64,000 nucleotides of DNA from Cellulomonas aerilata. Lineage in GTDB: Bacteria > Actinomycetota > Actinomycetes > Actinomycetales > Cellulomonadaceae. The number at the start of each line of letters is the position of its first letter. Within the stretch, counting starts at the first letter, position 1. Positions 1 through 8,096 of the stretch are shown here, in pieces. Made by a program: the position numbers and the translations under genes. The notes under the pieces are model-generated. The model had not been told where the DNA came from. It did no database searches and saw nothing but the letters and a program-made list of their open reading frames with translations. The stretch covers positions 1 to 64,000 of the forward strand of contig NZ_BJYY01000017.1 of the NCBI RefSeq assembly GCF_007991755.1. Direction: 5' to 3'.

Positions 1-100
1 CGTCGTCGAACGTCAGCGCCGCCACGTCCCCCGTCCCCCGCGCCGCCGCCAACGGCTCCGCCGTCGGGTCCACCGCACCACCCGGGACCACCTCGACGTC
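1..100. repeat. Direct repeat copy 1 (identical to 664-763)
   Basis: All 100 bases match 664-763 exactly, at an offset of 663 bp (221 codons, in frame). It encodes the linker and the start of a NodB domain on the minus strand. The repeat may extend past the left window edge. Confidence 0.95.
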
Positions 101-1348
101 AGGCTCCTCGGCCGCGCCGCCCTGCGGCAGGGTGAACGTCCACCCCTCGGCCAGCTTCTCGGTGACGACCGTGCGGACCGCCTTGATCCCGTTCTCCCGG
201 TTGCCACCTCCGTCGTGCACCAGCACGACCGCACCCGGCACGAACGCCGCCCGCAGCTTCGTGGTCAGCGTCTCCTCGGACAGGTCGTTGCCGTCCCAGT
301 CGAAGATGATGTTGCCCAGCCCCAGCGGCTGCATCCCCAACGACGCCGCGACCGGACCGGTCTGACCCCAGCTGCCGTTCGGCGCCCGGAAGTACGGCAC
401 CGGGTGGTCCGGGTCGCCCAGCGCCTCACGGATGATCGCCAGGTTCGCCACCAGGTCCGCCCGCACCTGCTCCGGCGTCCAGCTGCCCATGTCGGCGTAG
501 CTCGTCGTGTGGTTGCACAGCGTGTGACCCTCGGCCACGATCCGCCGCAACAGCTCCGCCCCACCCGGGGCGGTGATGTTCTGCCCGATCACGCAGAACA
601 CCGCCGTCAGGTCCTTCTCCGCCAGGAAGTCCAGCAGCGCGTCCGTCTCCCCCGGGTTCGGGCCGTCGTCGAACGTCAGCGCCGCCACGTCCCCCGTCCC
701 CCGCGCCGCCGCCAACGGCTCCGCCGTCGGGTCCACCGCACCACCCGGGACCACCTCGACGTCGGGCGGGGTCGGCTCCTGCGCCGGCGCGCGGGTGATC
801 AGGAGGTCGTCGACGAGGTAGCTGTAGGGGGCGCCGAGGTCGGCGGTCCCGATGTAGGCCTTCACCTCTCCCGCAGGTGCGTCCGACGGGACCGTGAAGG
901 TCCCCTCGACCGTCGACCACGCGTCGGCGGTGACGCCCTCGGTGTTGCCCACCCAGGTGAATCCGGGCGGGGTCACGACGAAGCGCACGGCCGCCGAGCC
1001 GGCGGTGCCCGCGGCGAGGCGCGCCTGCATCGAGAAGGTGTACCGGCCTCCCGGCTCGAGGGTGCCGGGCGGCGTCTGGATGCCGTCGAAGTCCGTGGCG
1101 CGATCGCTCACCAGGAGCGCCTTGTCGCCGTCCACCTCCACCACCGACAGGGACGGGCCACCGCTGGCCTGCCACGGCGCCCAGCTGCCGTCCTCGAAGT
1201 CGTTGCTCACCACGGTGACCGGGTCACCGGCGGCCGTGGGCACTGCGGTCGGCACGGCGCCGGACGCCGTCGACGCCAGCCCCCCTGCCATGGCCAGGGA
1301 CAGGAGACCTGTTCCCCAGACCGTCCGATGCGGACGTGACCGTGTCAT
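1..1348 (-). CDS. Secreted modular polysaccharide deacetylase (CE4/NodB), 3' end cut by window edge
   Basis: Reads leftwards and runs off the window, so the C-terminus is missing. The ATG at 1348 follows AAGGGG and opens a signal peptide (basic MTRSR start, hydrophobic stretch, small residues near 30). Residues about 42-185 resemble a CBM4/9-type carbohydrate-binding beta-sandwich. A Pro/Glu/Val linker follows, then a NodB domain from about residue 222. NodB motif 1 is TFDDGPN (225-231), giving the catalytic base and metal Asp. Motif 2 reads HTTSY (280-284), so the usual second His of H-x-x-x-H is Tyr. The linker and TFDD motif then recur in the last 100 bases, so a second NodB copy probably continues outside the window. 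CE4 enzymes remove N- or O-acetyl groups from chitin, peptidoglycan or xylan. The nearby xylanase suggests acetylxylan, but that is inference. Confidence 0.85.
   Translation of the reverse strand, partial: MTRSRPHRTVWGTGLLSLAMAGGLASTASGAVPTAVPTAAGDPVTVVSNDFEDGSWAPWQASGGPSLSVVEVDGDKALLVSDRATDFDGIQTPPGTLEPGGRYTFSMQARLAAGTAGSAAVRFVVTPPGFTWVGNTEGVTADAWSTVEGTFTVPSDAPAGEVKAYIGTADLGAPYSYLVDDLLITRAPAQEPTPPDVEVVPGGAVDPTAEPLAAARGTGDVAALTFDDGPNPGETDALLDFLAEKDLTAVFCVIGQNITAPGGAELLRRIVAEGHTLCNHTTSYADMGSWTPEQVRADLVANLAIIREALGDPDHPVPYFRAPNGSWGQTGPVAASLGMQPLGLGNIIFDWDGNDLSEETLTTKLRAAFVPGAVVLVHDGGGNRENGIKAVRTVVTEKLAEGWTFTLPQGGAAEEPDVEVVPGGAVDPTAEPLAAARGTGDVAALTFDD
664..763. repeat. Direct repeat copy 2 (identical to 1-100)
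   Basis: Exact counterpart of bases 1-100. Identity ends sharply at 763/764. Complete identity at the DNA level indicates a recent in-frame domain duplication or gene conversion within the deacetylase gene. Confidence 0.95.
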
Positions 1349-1554
1349 CGATCGCCCCTTTGCGATGGATCCAGGTGGTGCGGGTGGCACACCGTAAGCC
1401 GACCGGGTGACGTCTGTACACGATCGGGGCCCTCGTGCCGAGAACGATGTCGACATCGGTACCCTCGCCGCCTGCCGGAAGCCCCCGCTCGGCCGGGTCG
1501 CCTGCCGCCCGCGGCCACGTCCCGCAGCGCCCACCGGGCTGTCAGCAGCGGCCG

Positions 1555-2466
1555 TCAGTCGTGCTGGCTGAGCTCGTGCACGCGGTGGCCGACCGGCTCG
1601 AGCTGGAACGTGCAGTGCTCCAGGTCGAAGTGGCCGGCCAGGCACCTCCCCAGCGCGTCCAGCACCTGCCCCGAGCGGCCGGTCGCGATGCACTCGTCGT
1701 CCACCACCACGTGCGCCGACAGCGCCGGCACCCCGCTGGTGATCGTCCACGCGTGCAGGTCGTGCACGTCGACGACCCCGTGGACCCCGAGCATGTGCGC
1801 GCGCACGTCGTCCAGGTCGACGTCCCGCGGCGTCGCCTCGAGCAGCACGTCGACGACCGTGCGCAGCAGCGCCCATGCGCGAGGCAGGACGAGCACCCCG
1901 ATGAGCACGGACGCGACCGCGTCGGCCCGGGTGTACCCGGTGGTGGCGACGACGACGCCCGCGACGACGACGGCGGCGGACCCGAGCAGGTCCCCCAGGA
2001 CCTCCAGGTAGGCGCCGCGGACGTTCAGGCTCTCCCGCTGCGCGTCCCGGAGCACCAGGAGGCAGACCAGGTTGGCCACCCCGCCGACGCTCGCCACGAC
2101 CAGCATGAGCCCGGCGCTGACCGGAGGGGGATCGCCCCAGCGCCGCACCGCCTCGACGACGACCCAGACCGCGAGCGCGCCGAGCAGCAGCGCGTTGGCG
2201 AGCGCCGCGAGCACCTCCGCGCGCTGCAGGCCGTACGTCCGGGCCTTGGTGGGTGGGCGTGCCGCCAGGGCGGTCGCCCCGAGCGCGATGCCGATGCCCG
2301 TGGCGTCGGTGAGGAGGTGGCCCGCGTCGGCGAGCAGGGCCAGCGAGCCGGAGAGCAGGCCGCCGACGACCTGCAGCACGACGACCGACACCGTGACCGC
2401 GAGCACGACGACGAGCCGCCGCCGGTGCCGACCGGCCGCGGTGCCGTGGTGGTGCCCGTGCCCCAT
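1555..2466 (-). CDS. Cation diffusion facilitator (CDF) metal efflux transporter
   Basis: A 303-residue protein of CzcD/ZitB type that would export Zn, Co or Cd in exchange for protons. The start chosen (ATG at 2466) gives a His-rich N-terminus (MGHGHHHG), typical of CDF proteins. About six membrane segments follow. The metal site in the second helix is visible as ADAGHLLTD (His-x3-Asp). A hydrophilic cytoplasmic domain of about 90 residues ends the protein, containing VHDLHAWTI, a characteristic motif of the CDF C-terminal dimerisation domain. The hydrolase gene upstream ends 31 bp before this start and runs in the same direction, so they may share a transcript. The metal cannot be assigned from sequence alone. 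Confidence 0.9.
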   Translation of the reverse strand: MGHGHHHGTAAGRHRRRLVVVLAVTVSVVVLQVVGGLLSGSLALLADAGHLLTDATGIGIALGATALAARPPTKARTYGLQRAEVLAALANALLLGALAVWVVVEAVRRWGDPPPVSAGLMLVVASVGGVANLVCLLVLRDAQRESLNVRGAYLEVLGDLLGSAAVVVAGVVVATTGYTRADAVASVLIGVLVLPRAWALLRTVVDVLLEATPRDVDLDDVRAHMLGVHGVVDVHDLHAWTITSGVPALSAHVVVDDECIATGRSGQVLDALGRCLAGHFDLEHCTFQLEPVGHRVHELSQHD

Positions 2467-2497
2467 GTCCGCGACGCTAGCGAGCGGTCGGGGCGCG

Positions 2498-3211
2498 TCA
2501 ACCGCCCGCGTCCGCCAGCCACCAGTCGACGGCGGCGTCGACCAGCCTCGGTGGGACCACGTGCCCGCCGGCGAACTCCTCGTAGCGCACGTCGTAGCCG
2601 GCTCCGTCCAGGGTGCGGGCCACCCGCCTGCCGCACCGGGCGACCGGCAGCACGGCGTCCGCGTCACCGTGCGCGACGAAGACCCGTGGCGCACCGACCT
2701 GCGACGGCGGCGCGGCGAAGCCGGGCGAGAACGCGAGCACCGCCTCGCCGAGGTCGCCGTTCGCGAGCCCGATGGACAGCGCGTACGAGCCGCCGTCGGA
2801 GAACCCCGCGAAGGCGACCCGGTCGACGTCGTACGCGGAGAACACCTCGGCCAGTGCGAGGTCCAGGGCGGCGACATCCTGCCCCGGAGGACCGGTGACC
2901 AGGTCCCAGGTGGCTCCGGCCGACGTCGGGAGCAGCACCAGCAGGCCGCGCTCGGCCGCCACCGCCTCGACGGACCCGAGCGACCCCTGGCCGTGGCCAC
3001 CGGCGCCGTGGAAGAAGACGACGAGCGGGCGCGGCCCCTCGGCCGCGCCCGGGACGAGCAGCAGCGGCGGCTGCCGGCTGGGGAGCGGCAGCCGGACCAG
3101 CCCCTCCGTCGTCGAGCGGGGAGGCGGCGACGGTGTCCGCGCCGGGCCTGGCCGGCTCGTCAGGCGACCCGGGCCTGCGCCGGCGGGCCCGGCTGCCTCG
3201 TGCTGGGCCAT
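2498..3211 (-). CDS. Alpha/beta-hydrolase, phospholipase/carboxylesterase type
   Basis: A 237-residue serine hydrolase resembling the LpqC/phospholipase-carboxylesterase group. ATG at 3211 is chosen because GGAGAGGA lies at the right distance. The longer upstream frame is low-complexity and crosses the xylanase terminator. Visible features are the oxyanion segment FFHGAGGHG, the nucleophile elbow GFSDG, the acid in HGDADAVLP and the catalytic His in GGHVVPP. There is no signal peptide: the N-terminal 40 residues are Ala/Pro/Gly-rich. The substrate is unknown; feruloyl or acetyl esters are possible given the xylanase upstream, but this is not shown. Confidence 0.8.
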   Translation of the reverse strand: MAQHEAAGPAGAGPGRLTSRPGPARTPSPPPRSTTEGLVRLPLPSRQPPLLLVPGAAEGPRPLVVFFHGAGGHGQGSLGSVEAVAAERGLLVLLPTSAGATWDLVTGPPGQDVAALDLALAEVFSAYDVDRVAFAGFSDGGSYALSIGLANGDLGEAVLAFSPGFAAPPSQVGAPRVFVAHGDADAVLPVARCGRRVARTLDGAGYDVRYEEFAGGHVVPPRLVDAAVDWWLADAGG

Positions 3212-3320
3212 GGGGCGTTCCTCTCCGGGCGGGTCCGTCCCTCGAGGCTCGGCCGCGACCGGCCGGTCGGCAACCGGGCCCGCAGCCACGCGCAGCGCGG
3301 CCCGACCCGGCCCGGACATG

Positions 3321-3359
3321 CCGAGCGGCTGCGACCGACGTCCGGTCGCAGCCGCTCGG
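3321..3359 (-). terminator. Hairpin terminator after the xylanase gene
   Basis: A perfect 17-bp stem (3321-3337 with 3343-3359) and 5-base loop sit 17-55 bp past the xylanase stop codon. No U-tract is seen, as is common in high-GC actinobacteria. Confidence 0.8.
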
Positions 3360-3375
3360 GATCGACGGGTCGAGG

Positions 3376-4566
3376 TCAGCGACGGTCCTGCTTCGCCTGC
3401 GCGAGGCTGTCGCGCATCTGGAAGTAGGCCGGCTTGCGGTCGAAGTCGTCCGTCATGACGGTCGCGAAGCCCTCCCCGGAGAAGAACACCGGCACCCAGG
3501 AGTACTTGTCCGTCGCGCCCCACACGGTGAAGGAGTTGCAGCCCTCCACCGCCAGGCACGCCTCGAGCGCACGGTCGTAGTCGCTCGCCTGGCGGGTCTC
3601 CTGCTCGGCCGTCGGCTGCTGGCCGACGGGCACGTCCATGCGGACGTCGATCTCCGTGATCGCCGTCTCCAGCCCGAGGTCGCTGAAGCGCTGCAGGTTC
3701 TCCTGCAGGCCGCCCGGGAAGCCGAAGCGGGTGCTCAGGTGACCCTGGATGGCGAAGCCGTCCACCGGGACGCCCTGCGCCAGCAGCTCCTGGATGAGGT
3801 TGTAGTACGCCGTGCTCTTGGGGTTGATGTTCTCGACGCCGTAGTCGTTGAACATCAGCGTCGCCTCGGGGTCGGCCTCGTGCGCCCAGCGGAACGCGTC
3901 GGCGATGATCTCCGGGCCGAGCTCACGCAGCCAGATGTTGCCGCCCTGGGCGGTCGGTCCGGTCCGCAGCACGGGGTTGGGGCCGTCGGTGAAGATCTCG
4001 TTGGCGACGTCCCACTGGTAGACCTGGCCCTTGTAGCGGCCGACGACGGTCTGGATGTGGTCCTTGAGGATCGCCCGCAGCTCCTCCTTGGAGAAGTTGC
4101 CCTGCTCCAGCCACGCCGGGTTCTGGCTGTGCCAGAACAGCGTGTGCCCGCGCACCTCCTGGCGGTTGCGCTTGGCGAACTTGGCGATGGCGTCCATCGC
4201 CTCGAAGTTGTAGACGTCCTGCTCGGGGTGGATGAACTCCCACTTCGCCTGGTTCTCCGGCGACAGCGAGTTGAACTCCTTGGCCAGGACGTACCGGTAC
4301 TCCTCGTCGTTGAAGAAGGGGTCCGGGTACGGCTGGTCGACGTGGTGGCCCCCACCGGCGACGGCGGTGCCGATGTGGAAGTCGCGGGGCGCGTTCCACC
4401 GGAGCGTCTCGGTGTTGACGATCCGCTCGGCGCCAGGCGGTCGGTTGTCCTTGAGCGCGGGAGCTGCCGAGGCCGGCAGGACGGCGGAGCCGACCAGCAG
4501 CGGGACGGCCGTGAGCCCGAGGACGAGGCGGGTGAGGGGGCGGGTGTGCAGCGGTGCTGTGCGCAT
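3376..4566 (-). CDS. Secreted endo-1,4-beta-xylanase, glycoside hydrolase family 10
   Basis: A 396-residue GH10 enzyme that hydrolyses beta-1,4-xylan outside the cell. ATG at 4566 follows GGAAGG by 9 bases. It opens a signal peptide with a basic start, a leucine-rich core and a probable cleavage site after ASA near residue 35. The catalytic barrel fills the rest. The acid/base Glu is E190 in WDVANEIF and the nucleophile is E305 in ITEIDVRM. The substrate-binding segment GHTLFWHSQNP and the conserved FTVWGATDKYSW near the C-terminus are also present. No carbohydrate-binding module is attached. A palindromic LacI-type operator lies about 50 bp upstream of the start, so induction by xylan-derived sugars is likely. 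Confidence 0.95.
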   Translation of the reverse strand: MRTAPLHTRPLTRLVLGLTAVPLLVGSAVLPASAAPALKDNRPPGAERIVNTETLRWNAPRDFHIGTAVAGGGHHVDQPYPDPFFNDEEYRYVLAKEFNSLSPENQAKWEFIHPEQDVYNFEAMDAIAKFAKRNRQEVRGHTLFWHSQNPAWLEQGNFSKEELRAILKDHIQTVVGRYKGQVYQWDVANEIFTDGPNPVLRTGPTAQGGNIWLRELGPEIIADAFRWAHEADPEATLMFNDYGVENINPKSTAYYNLIQELLAQGVPVDGFAIQGHLSTRFGFPGGLQENLQRFSDLGLETAITEIDVRMDVPVGQQPTAEQETRQASDYDRALEACLAVEGCNSFTVWGATDKYSWVPVFFSGEGFATVMTDDFDRKPAYFQMRDSLAQAKQDRR

Positions 4567-4612
4567 GCGCGAGTGCCTTCCGTGGAGCGTCTTTGCTCGC
4601 TCGACAAACGGT

Positions 4613-4626
4613 CGATAACGTTTTCG
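4613..4626. promoter_or_regulatory. Putative LacI-family operator upstream of the xylanase gene
   Basis: The sequence CGATAACGTTTTCG is a near-perfect palindrome centred on the CpG of AACGTT, a layout typical of LacI-family repressor sites. It lies 47-60 bp upstream of the xylanase start, where a repressor would block the promoter. The cognate repressor is not in the window. Confidence 0.6.
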
Positions 4627-4804
4627 AGCGTCCGGACCGCCCACGCTAAGGCACCTCGGCGCCGCGCGCCAGGCGGGCGGGACCCGGTGCTGTGCCCGTC
4701 CGCGCCCGGCGACCCGCGCGCCCGCGTAGCCTGTGGTCGGGCGGTCGCGGGCCGCCGGGAGCCGTGGCGCTCCACCGGGTCCCGGACCCCGGCCCGCTGC
4801 CCCC

Positions 4805-4877
4805 GGGCCTCTAGCTCAATCGGTAGAGCTGCGGACTTTTAATCCGTCGGTTGTGGGTTCGAGCCCCACGGGGCCCA
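4805..4877 (+). tRNA. tRNA-Lys (anticodon TTT)
   Basis: A full cloverleaf is visible. The acceptor GGGCCTC pairs with GGGGCCC, the anticodon loop CTTTTAA carries TTT at 4838-4840, and the T-arm is GTGGG-TTCGAGC-CCCAC. The discriminator is A4877. The 3' CCA is not fully encoded. Confidence 0.97.
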
Positions 4878-5021
4878 CCGAGCACCCTGTGGTCCACCGT
4901 CACGCCGCCGTGCGCCCGGCCCGCGCCGTGCGCCGGTTCGACGACGTCCTCCTGGCGTGTCGGCCCGCTGTGGAGGATCGTCGTCGGGGTCCGCACGCGC
5001 AGCGTCGAGGGGCGGGTCGCC

Positions 5022-8000
5022 ATGGTCCACACGTCGGGCAGCGCCCGCCGGCTCGTGCTCGTCGTCGTGCTCGCGCTGCTGTCGGCGGGCCTGGGCGTCG
5101 TCGCCTCGTCACCGGCGCGGGCGGCGACCGTGCCGCCCGGGTTCGGCGACACTCTCGTCGCCGCCGTCCGCGCCCCGACGGCGATCGCGTTCATGCCCGA
5201 CGGTCGCATGCTGGTCACGGAGCAGGGCGGACGGCTGCGGGTGCGGACGGCGTCGGGCACGCTGCTCGCCGCGCCGGCCCTGGACCTGTCCGGTCGGGTC
5301 TGCGCGAACGGCGAGCGGGGGCTGCTGGGCGTGGCCACCGACCCCGACCCGGCGACCCGCGCCGTCTACCTCTTCTACACCGCGCGCGGGACGGACGCCG
5401 CGTGCCCGGCACGCACCACCGGCGGCACCCCTGCGGGCGCCCCGACGAACCGGGTCTCGCGCTTCGTGCTCCGGGACGACCACACCGTCGACCCCGCCGG
5501 CGAGACGGTCCTGCTGGACGGCATCGCCACCCCGTCGGGCAACCACAACGCCGGCGACGTGCACGTCGGCAAGGACGGGTACCTGTACGTCACCACGGGC
5601 GACGGCGCCTGCGACCACCGCGGCGACAGCGGCTGCGGCGGGCTCAACGACGCGGCCCGCGACCGCCACGTGCTCGGCGGCAAGGTCCTGCGCGTCGACC
5701 GCCGGACCGGCGCCGCCCCGGCCGACAACCCGTTCACCGGTGCGGGCACGGTGAGCTGCCGGCTGGCACCGGGCGCCCCCGGCACGGTGTGCCGCGAGAC
5801 CTTCGCGTGGGGCCTGCGCAACCCGTTCCGGTTCGCCTTCGACCCCGACGCGGCGGGCACCGACTTCTACGTCAACGACGTCGGCCAGAACGTGCGCGAG
5901 GAGATCAACCGCGGCGTGCGCGGGGCCGACTACGGCTGGAACGTCCGTGAGGGCCGCTGCGCGCAGACCGGCTCGGCGACCTCCTGCGGACCCGCGACGC
6001 CCGCCGGCATGACCGACCCGCTCTACGACTACGGGCGCGGGGACGGCTGCGGCTCGATCACCGGGGGCGCGTTCGTGCCCGACGGCGCCTGGCCCGCGGC
6101 GTACGAGGGCGGGTACCTGTTCGCCGACTACGTCTGCGGCCGGATCATGATGCTGCGCGGCGGGGCCCGGACCGACGTCGCCACCGGCGTCGGCGGCGTC
6201 GTCCATCTCGAGTTCGGCCCCGCCGCCTCCGGGCAGGCCCTGTACTACACGACCATGGCGGACGGCGGCCAGGTGCGGCAGATCGCCCCGACGGGCACCG
6301 CGAACCGGCCCCCGACCGCCGTCGTGTCCGCCGCCCCGGCCAGCGGGCCGGCACCGCTGTTCACGACCCTGAGCGGGTCCGGCAGCAGCGACCCCGACGG
6401 CGGCGCGCTGACCTACCTGTGGAGCTTCGGCGACGGCACCGCCGACGTGACCACGACGTCGGCCACCGTCTCGCACACCTACCGGGCCGGGACGTGGACG
6501 GCCACCCTGCGCGTGCGCGACCCCGCCGGCTCGGTCTCGGCCCCCGCGACCGTCCGGGTGAGCTCGGGCAACACCGCGCCCACGGTGACCATCACGTCCC
6601 CCGCAGCCGGCGCCACGTTCACCGTCGGCGCTCCGTACCGCCTCGCCGGGACGGCGACCGACGCCCAGGACGGGACGCTGCCCGCGTCCCGGCTCACCTG
6701 GACGGTCGTGCGGGTGCACGGGTCGCACACGCACCCGTTCCTGGGCCCGGTGACCGGCAACGACGTCCCGCTCACCGGACCCGGCCCGGAGGACCTGGCC
6801 GCCGCGGCGAGCAGCCACCTGCGGATCACCCTCACCGCGACCGACCTCGGAGGCGTGTCCACCACCGTCGTGCGGGACTTCCTGCCCCGCACCGTCGAGG
6901 TCAGGCTGGCCACCGCGCCGGCCGGACGGACGCTCACCGTCGACGGCCGGACGATCTCCGGGCCGACCACGGTCACGTCCTGGGCCGGGTTCCCGCTCAG
7001 GCTGGGCGTCCCGGCGCAGACCGACGCCGGCGGTCGCGCCCTGGGGTTCGACCGCTGGTCGGACGGCGTGACGTCGCCGACGCGCACGTGGACCACGCCC
7101 GTCCCCGCCGGGCCGTCCCCCGTGACCCTGACCGCGGCCCTGTCGCTGCGCGGCCTGCAGGCCGAGATCTTCGACACCGCCGACCTGACCGGCTCCTCGG
7201 TCACGCGTCTCGACCGCACGGTCGACGGCACCTGGCACACGGGCTCCCCCGACCCGGCCATCGGCCCGGACACCTTCTCGATCCGGTGGAGCGGGACCGT
7301 CCTGCCCCGGCACAGCCAGCGGTACACGTTCTCGACCACGTCCGACGACGGCGTGCGGCTGTGGGTCGGCGACCGGCTCGTCATCGACCAGTGGAACCGG
7401 CACAGCGCGCGTGTGGACAGCGGGACGGTCGCGCTGCTCGCCGGCGTACCCGCGCCCATCGTCCTCGAGTACTTCGAGGCGACCGGCTCGGCCTCGGTGC
7501 AGCTGCGGTGGTCGAGCGCGTCGCAGCCGTCCGAGATCGTCCCGACCGACCGGCTGCGCCCCGAGTACGCCGTCAACATGCAGCCGGCCGGGCGCCCGGT
7601 GCCCGTCGGTCTGTCCCCGGACACCGGGGCGGTGTTCGGGCGGCGGGCGTCGGGGCTGAGCTTCGGCTGGAGCGCCGACATGTCCGCCGGGGCGCGTGAC
7701 CGCGACGCGCCCACCTCCCCCGACCAGCGCTACGACACCTTCATCCACGTGCAGCGCGGCGCCCCGCCGGGCGTGCGCTGGGAGCTCGCGCTGCCGGCCG
7801 GCACGTACCGGGTGCGGCTCGTCGCCGGGGAGCCGACCACGTTCGACTCGGTCTACCGGATCGCGGCCGAGTCGGTGCTCGTGGTCGCGGGCACGCCGAC
7901 GTCGGCGCAGCGGTGGGTCGAGGGGACCGCCGAGGTCACCGTCCGCGACGGCCGGCTCACCGTGACCAGCGCGAGCGGCGCGGTCAACAACAAGCTGGCG

Positions 8001-8024
8001 TTCCTCGAGGTGCGCCTGCTCTAG
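5022..8024 (+). CDS. Secreted PQQ-type sugar dehydrogenase-like protein with PKD and PA14 modules
   Basis: A 1000-residue exported protein. The ATG at 5022 is preceded by GAGGGG and opens a signal peptide ending near ARA (about 36). Residues about 40-410 form a soluble glucose/sorbosone dehydrogenase-type beta-propeller; visible motifs are AFMPDGRMLVTEQGG, GNHNAGDVHVGKDGYLYVTTGDG (in two parts) and DYGWNVREG. A PKD domain (about 427-510) with the WSFGDG signature follows. Next come an Ig-like segment starting at about 516 (NTAPTVTITSPAAGATF), a PA14 carbohydrate-binding domain (about 710-846, TSDDGVRLWVGDRLVIDQW) and a C-terminal galactose-binding or malectin-like domain (about 850-1000). It probably oxidises or binds sugars at the cell surface. 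Whether PQQ is used is unproven. Confidence 0.85.
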   Translation: MVHTSGSARRLVLVVVLALLSAGLGVVASSPARAATVPPGFGDTLVAAVRAPTAIAFMPDGRMLVTEQGGRLRVRTASGTLLAAPALDLSGRVCANGERGLLGVATDPDPATRAVYLFYTARGTDAACPARTTGGTPAGAPTNRVSRFVLRDDHTVDPAGETVLLDGIATPSGNHNAGDVHVGKDGYLYVTTGDGACDHRGDSGCGGLNDAARDRHVLGGKVLRVDRRTGAAPADNPFTGAGTVSCRLAPGAPGTVCRETFAWGLRNPFRFAFDPDAAGTDFYVNDVGQNVREEINRGVRGADYGWNVREGRCAQTGSATSCGPATPAGMTDPLYDYGRGDGCGSITGGAFVPDGAWPAAYEGGYLFADYVCGRIMMLRGGARTDVATGVGGVVHLEFGPAASGQALYYTTMADGGQVRQIAPTGTANRPPTAVVSAAPASGPAPLFTTLSGSGSSDPDGGALTYLWSFGDGTADVTTTSATVSHTYRAGTWTATLRVRDPAGSVSAPATVRVSSGNTAPTVTITSPAAGATFTVGAPYRLAGTATDAQDGTLPASRLTWTVVRVHGSHTHPFLGPVTGNDVPLTGPGPEDLAAAASSHLRITLTATDLGGVSTTVVRDFLPRTVEVRLATAPAGRTLTVDGRTISGPTTVTSWAGFPLRLGVPAQTDAGGRALGFDRWSDGVTSPTRTWTTPVPAGPSPVTLTAALSLRGLQAEIFDTADLTGSSVTRLDRTVDGTWHTGSPDPAIGPDTFSIRWSGTVLPRHSQRYTFSTTSDDGVRLWVGDRLVIDQWNRHSARVDSGTVALLAGVPAPIVLEYFEATGSASVQLRWSSASQPSEIVPTDRLRPEYAVNMQPAGRPVPVGLSPDTGAVFGRRASGLSFGWSADMSAGARDRDAPTSPDQRYDTFIHVQRGAPPGVRWELALPAGTYRVRLVAGEPTTFDSVYRIAAESVLVVAGTPTSAQRWVEGTAEVTVRDGRLTVTSASGAVNNKLAFLEVRLL

Positions 8025-8096
8025 GTCCGCGCCCGGCGCGCCACCGACCGGCGGGGTGGTCCGCACGCACGGCGAGGCCTCCGCGGGCGCGACGCC

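Noticed and set aside
5109-8066. 985-codon open frame on the minus strand opposite the sugar-dehydrogenase gene
   Set aside because: Low-complexity Arg/Gly/Val composition and no domain signal; it mirrors third-position GC of the real gene.
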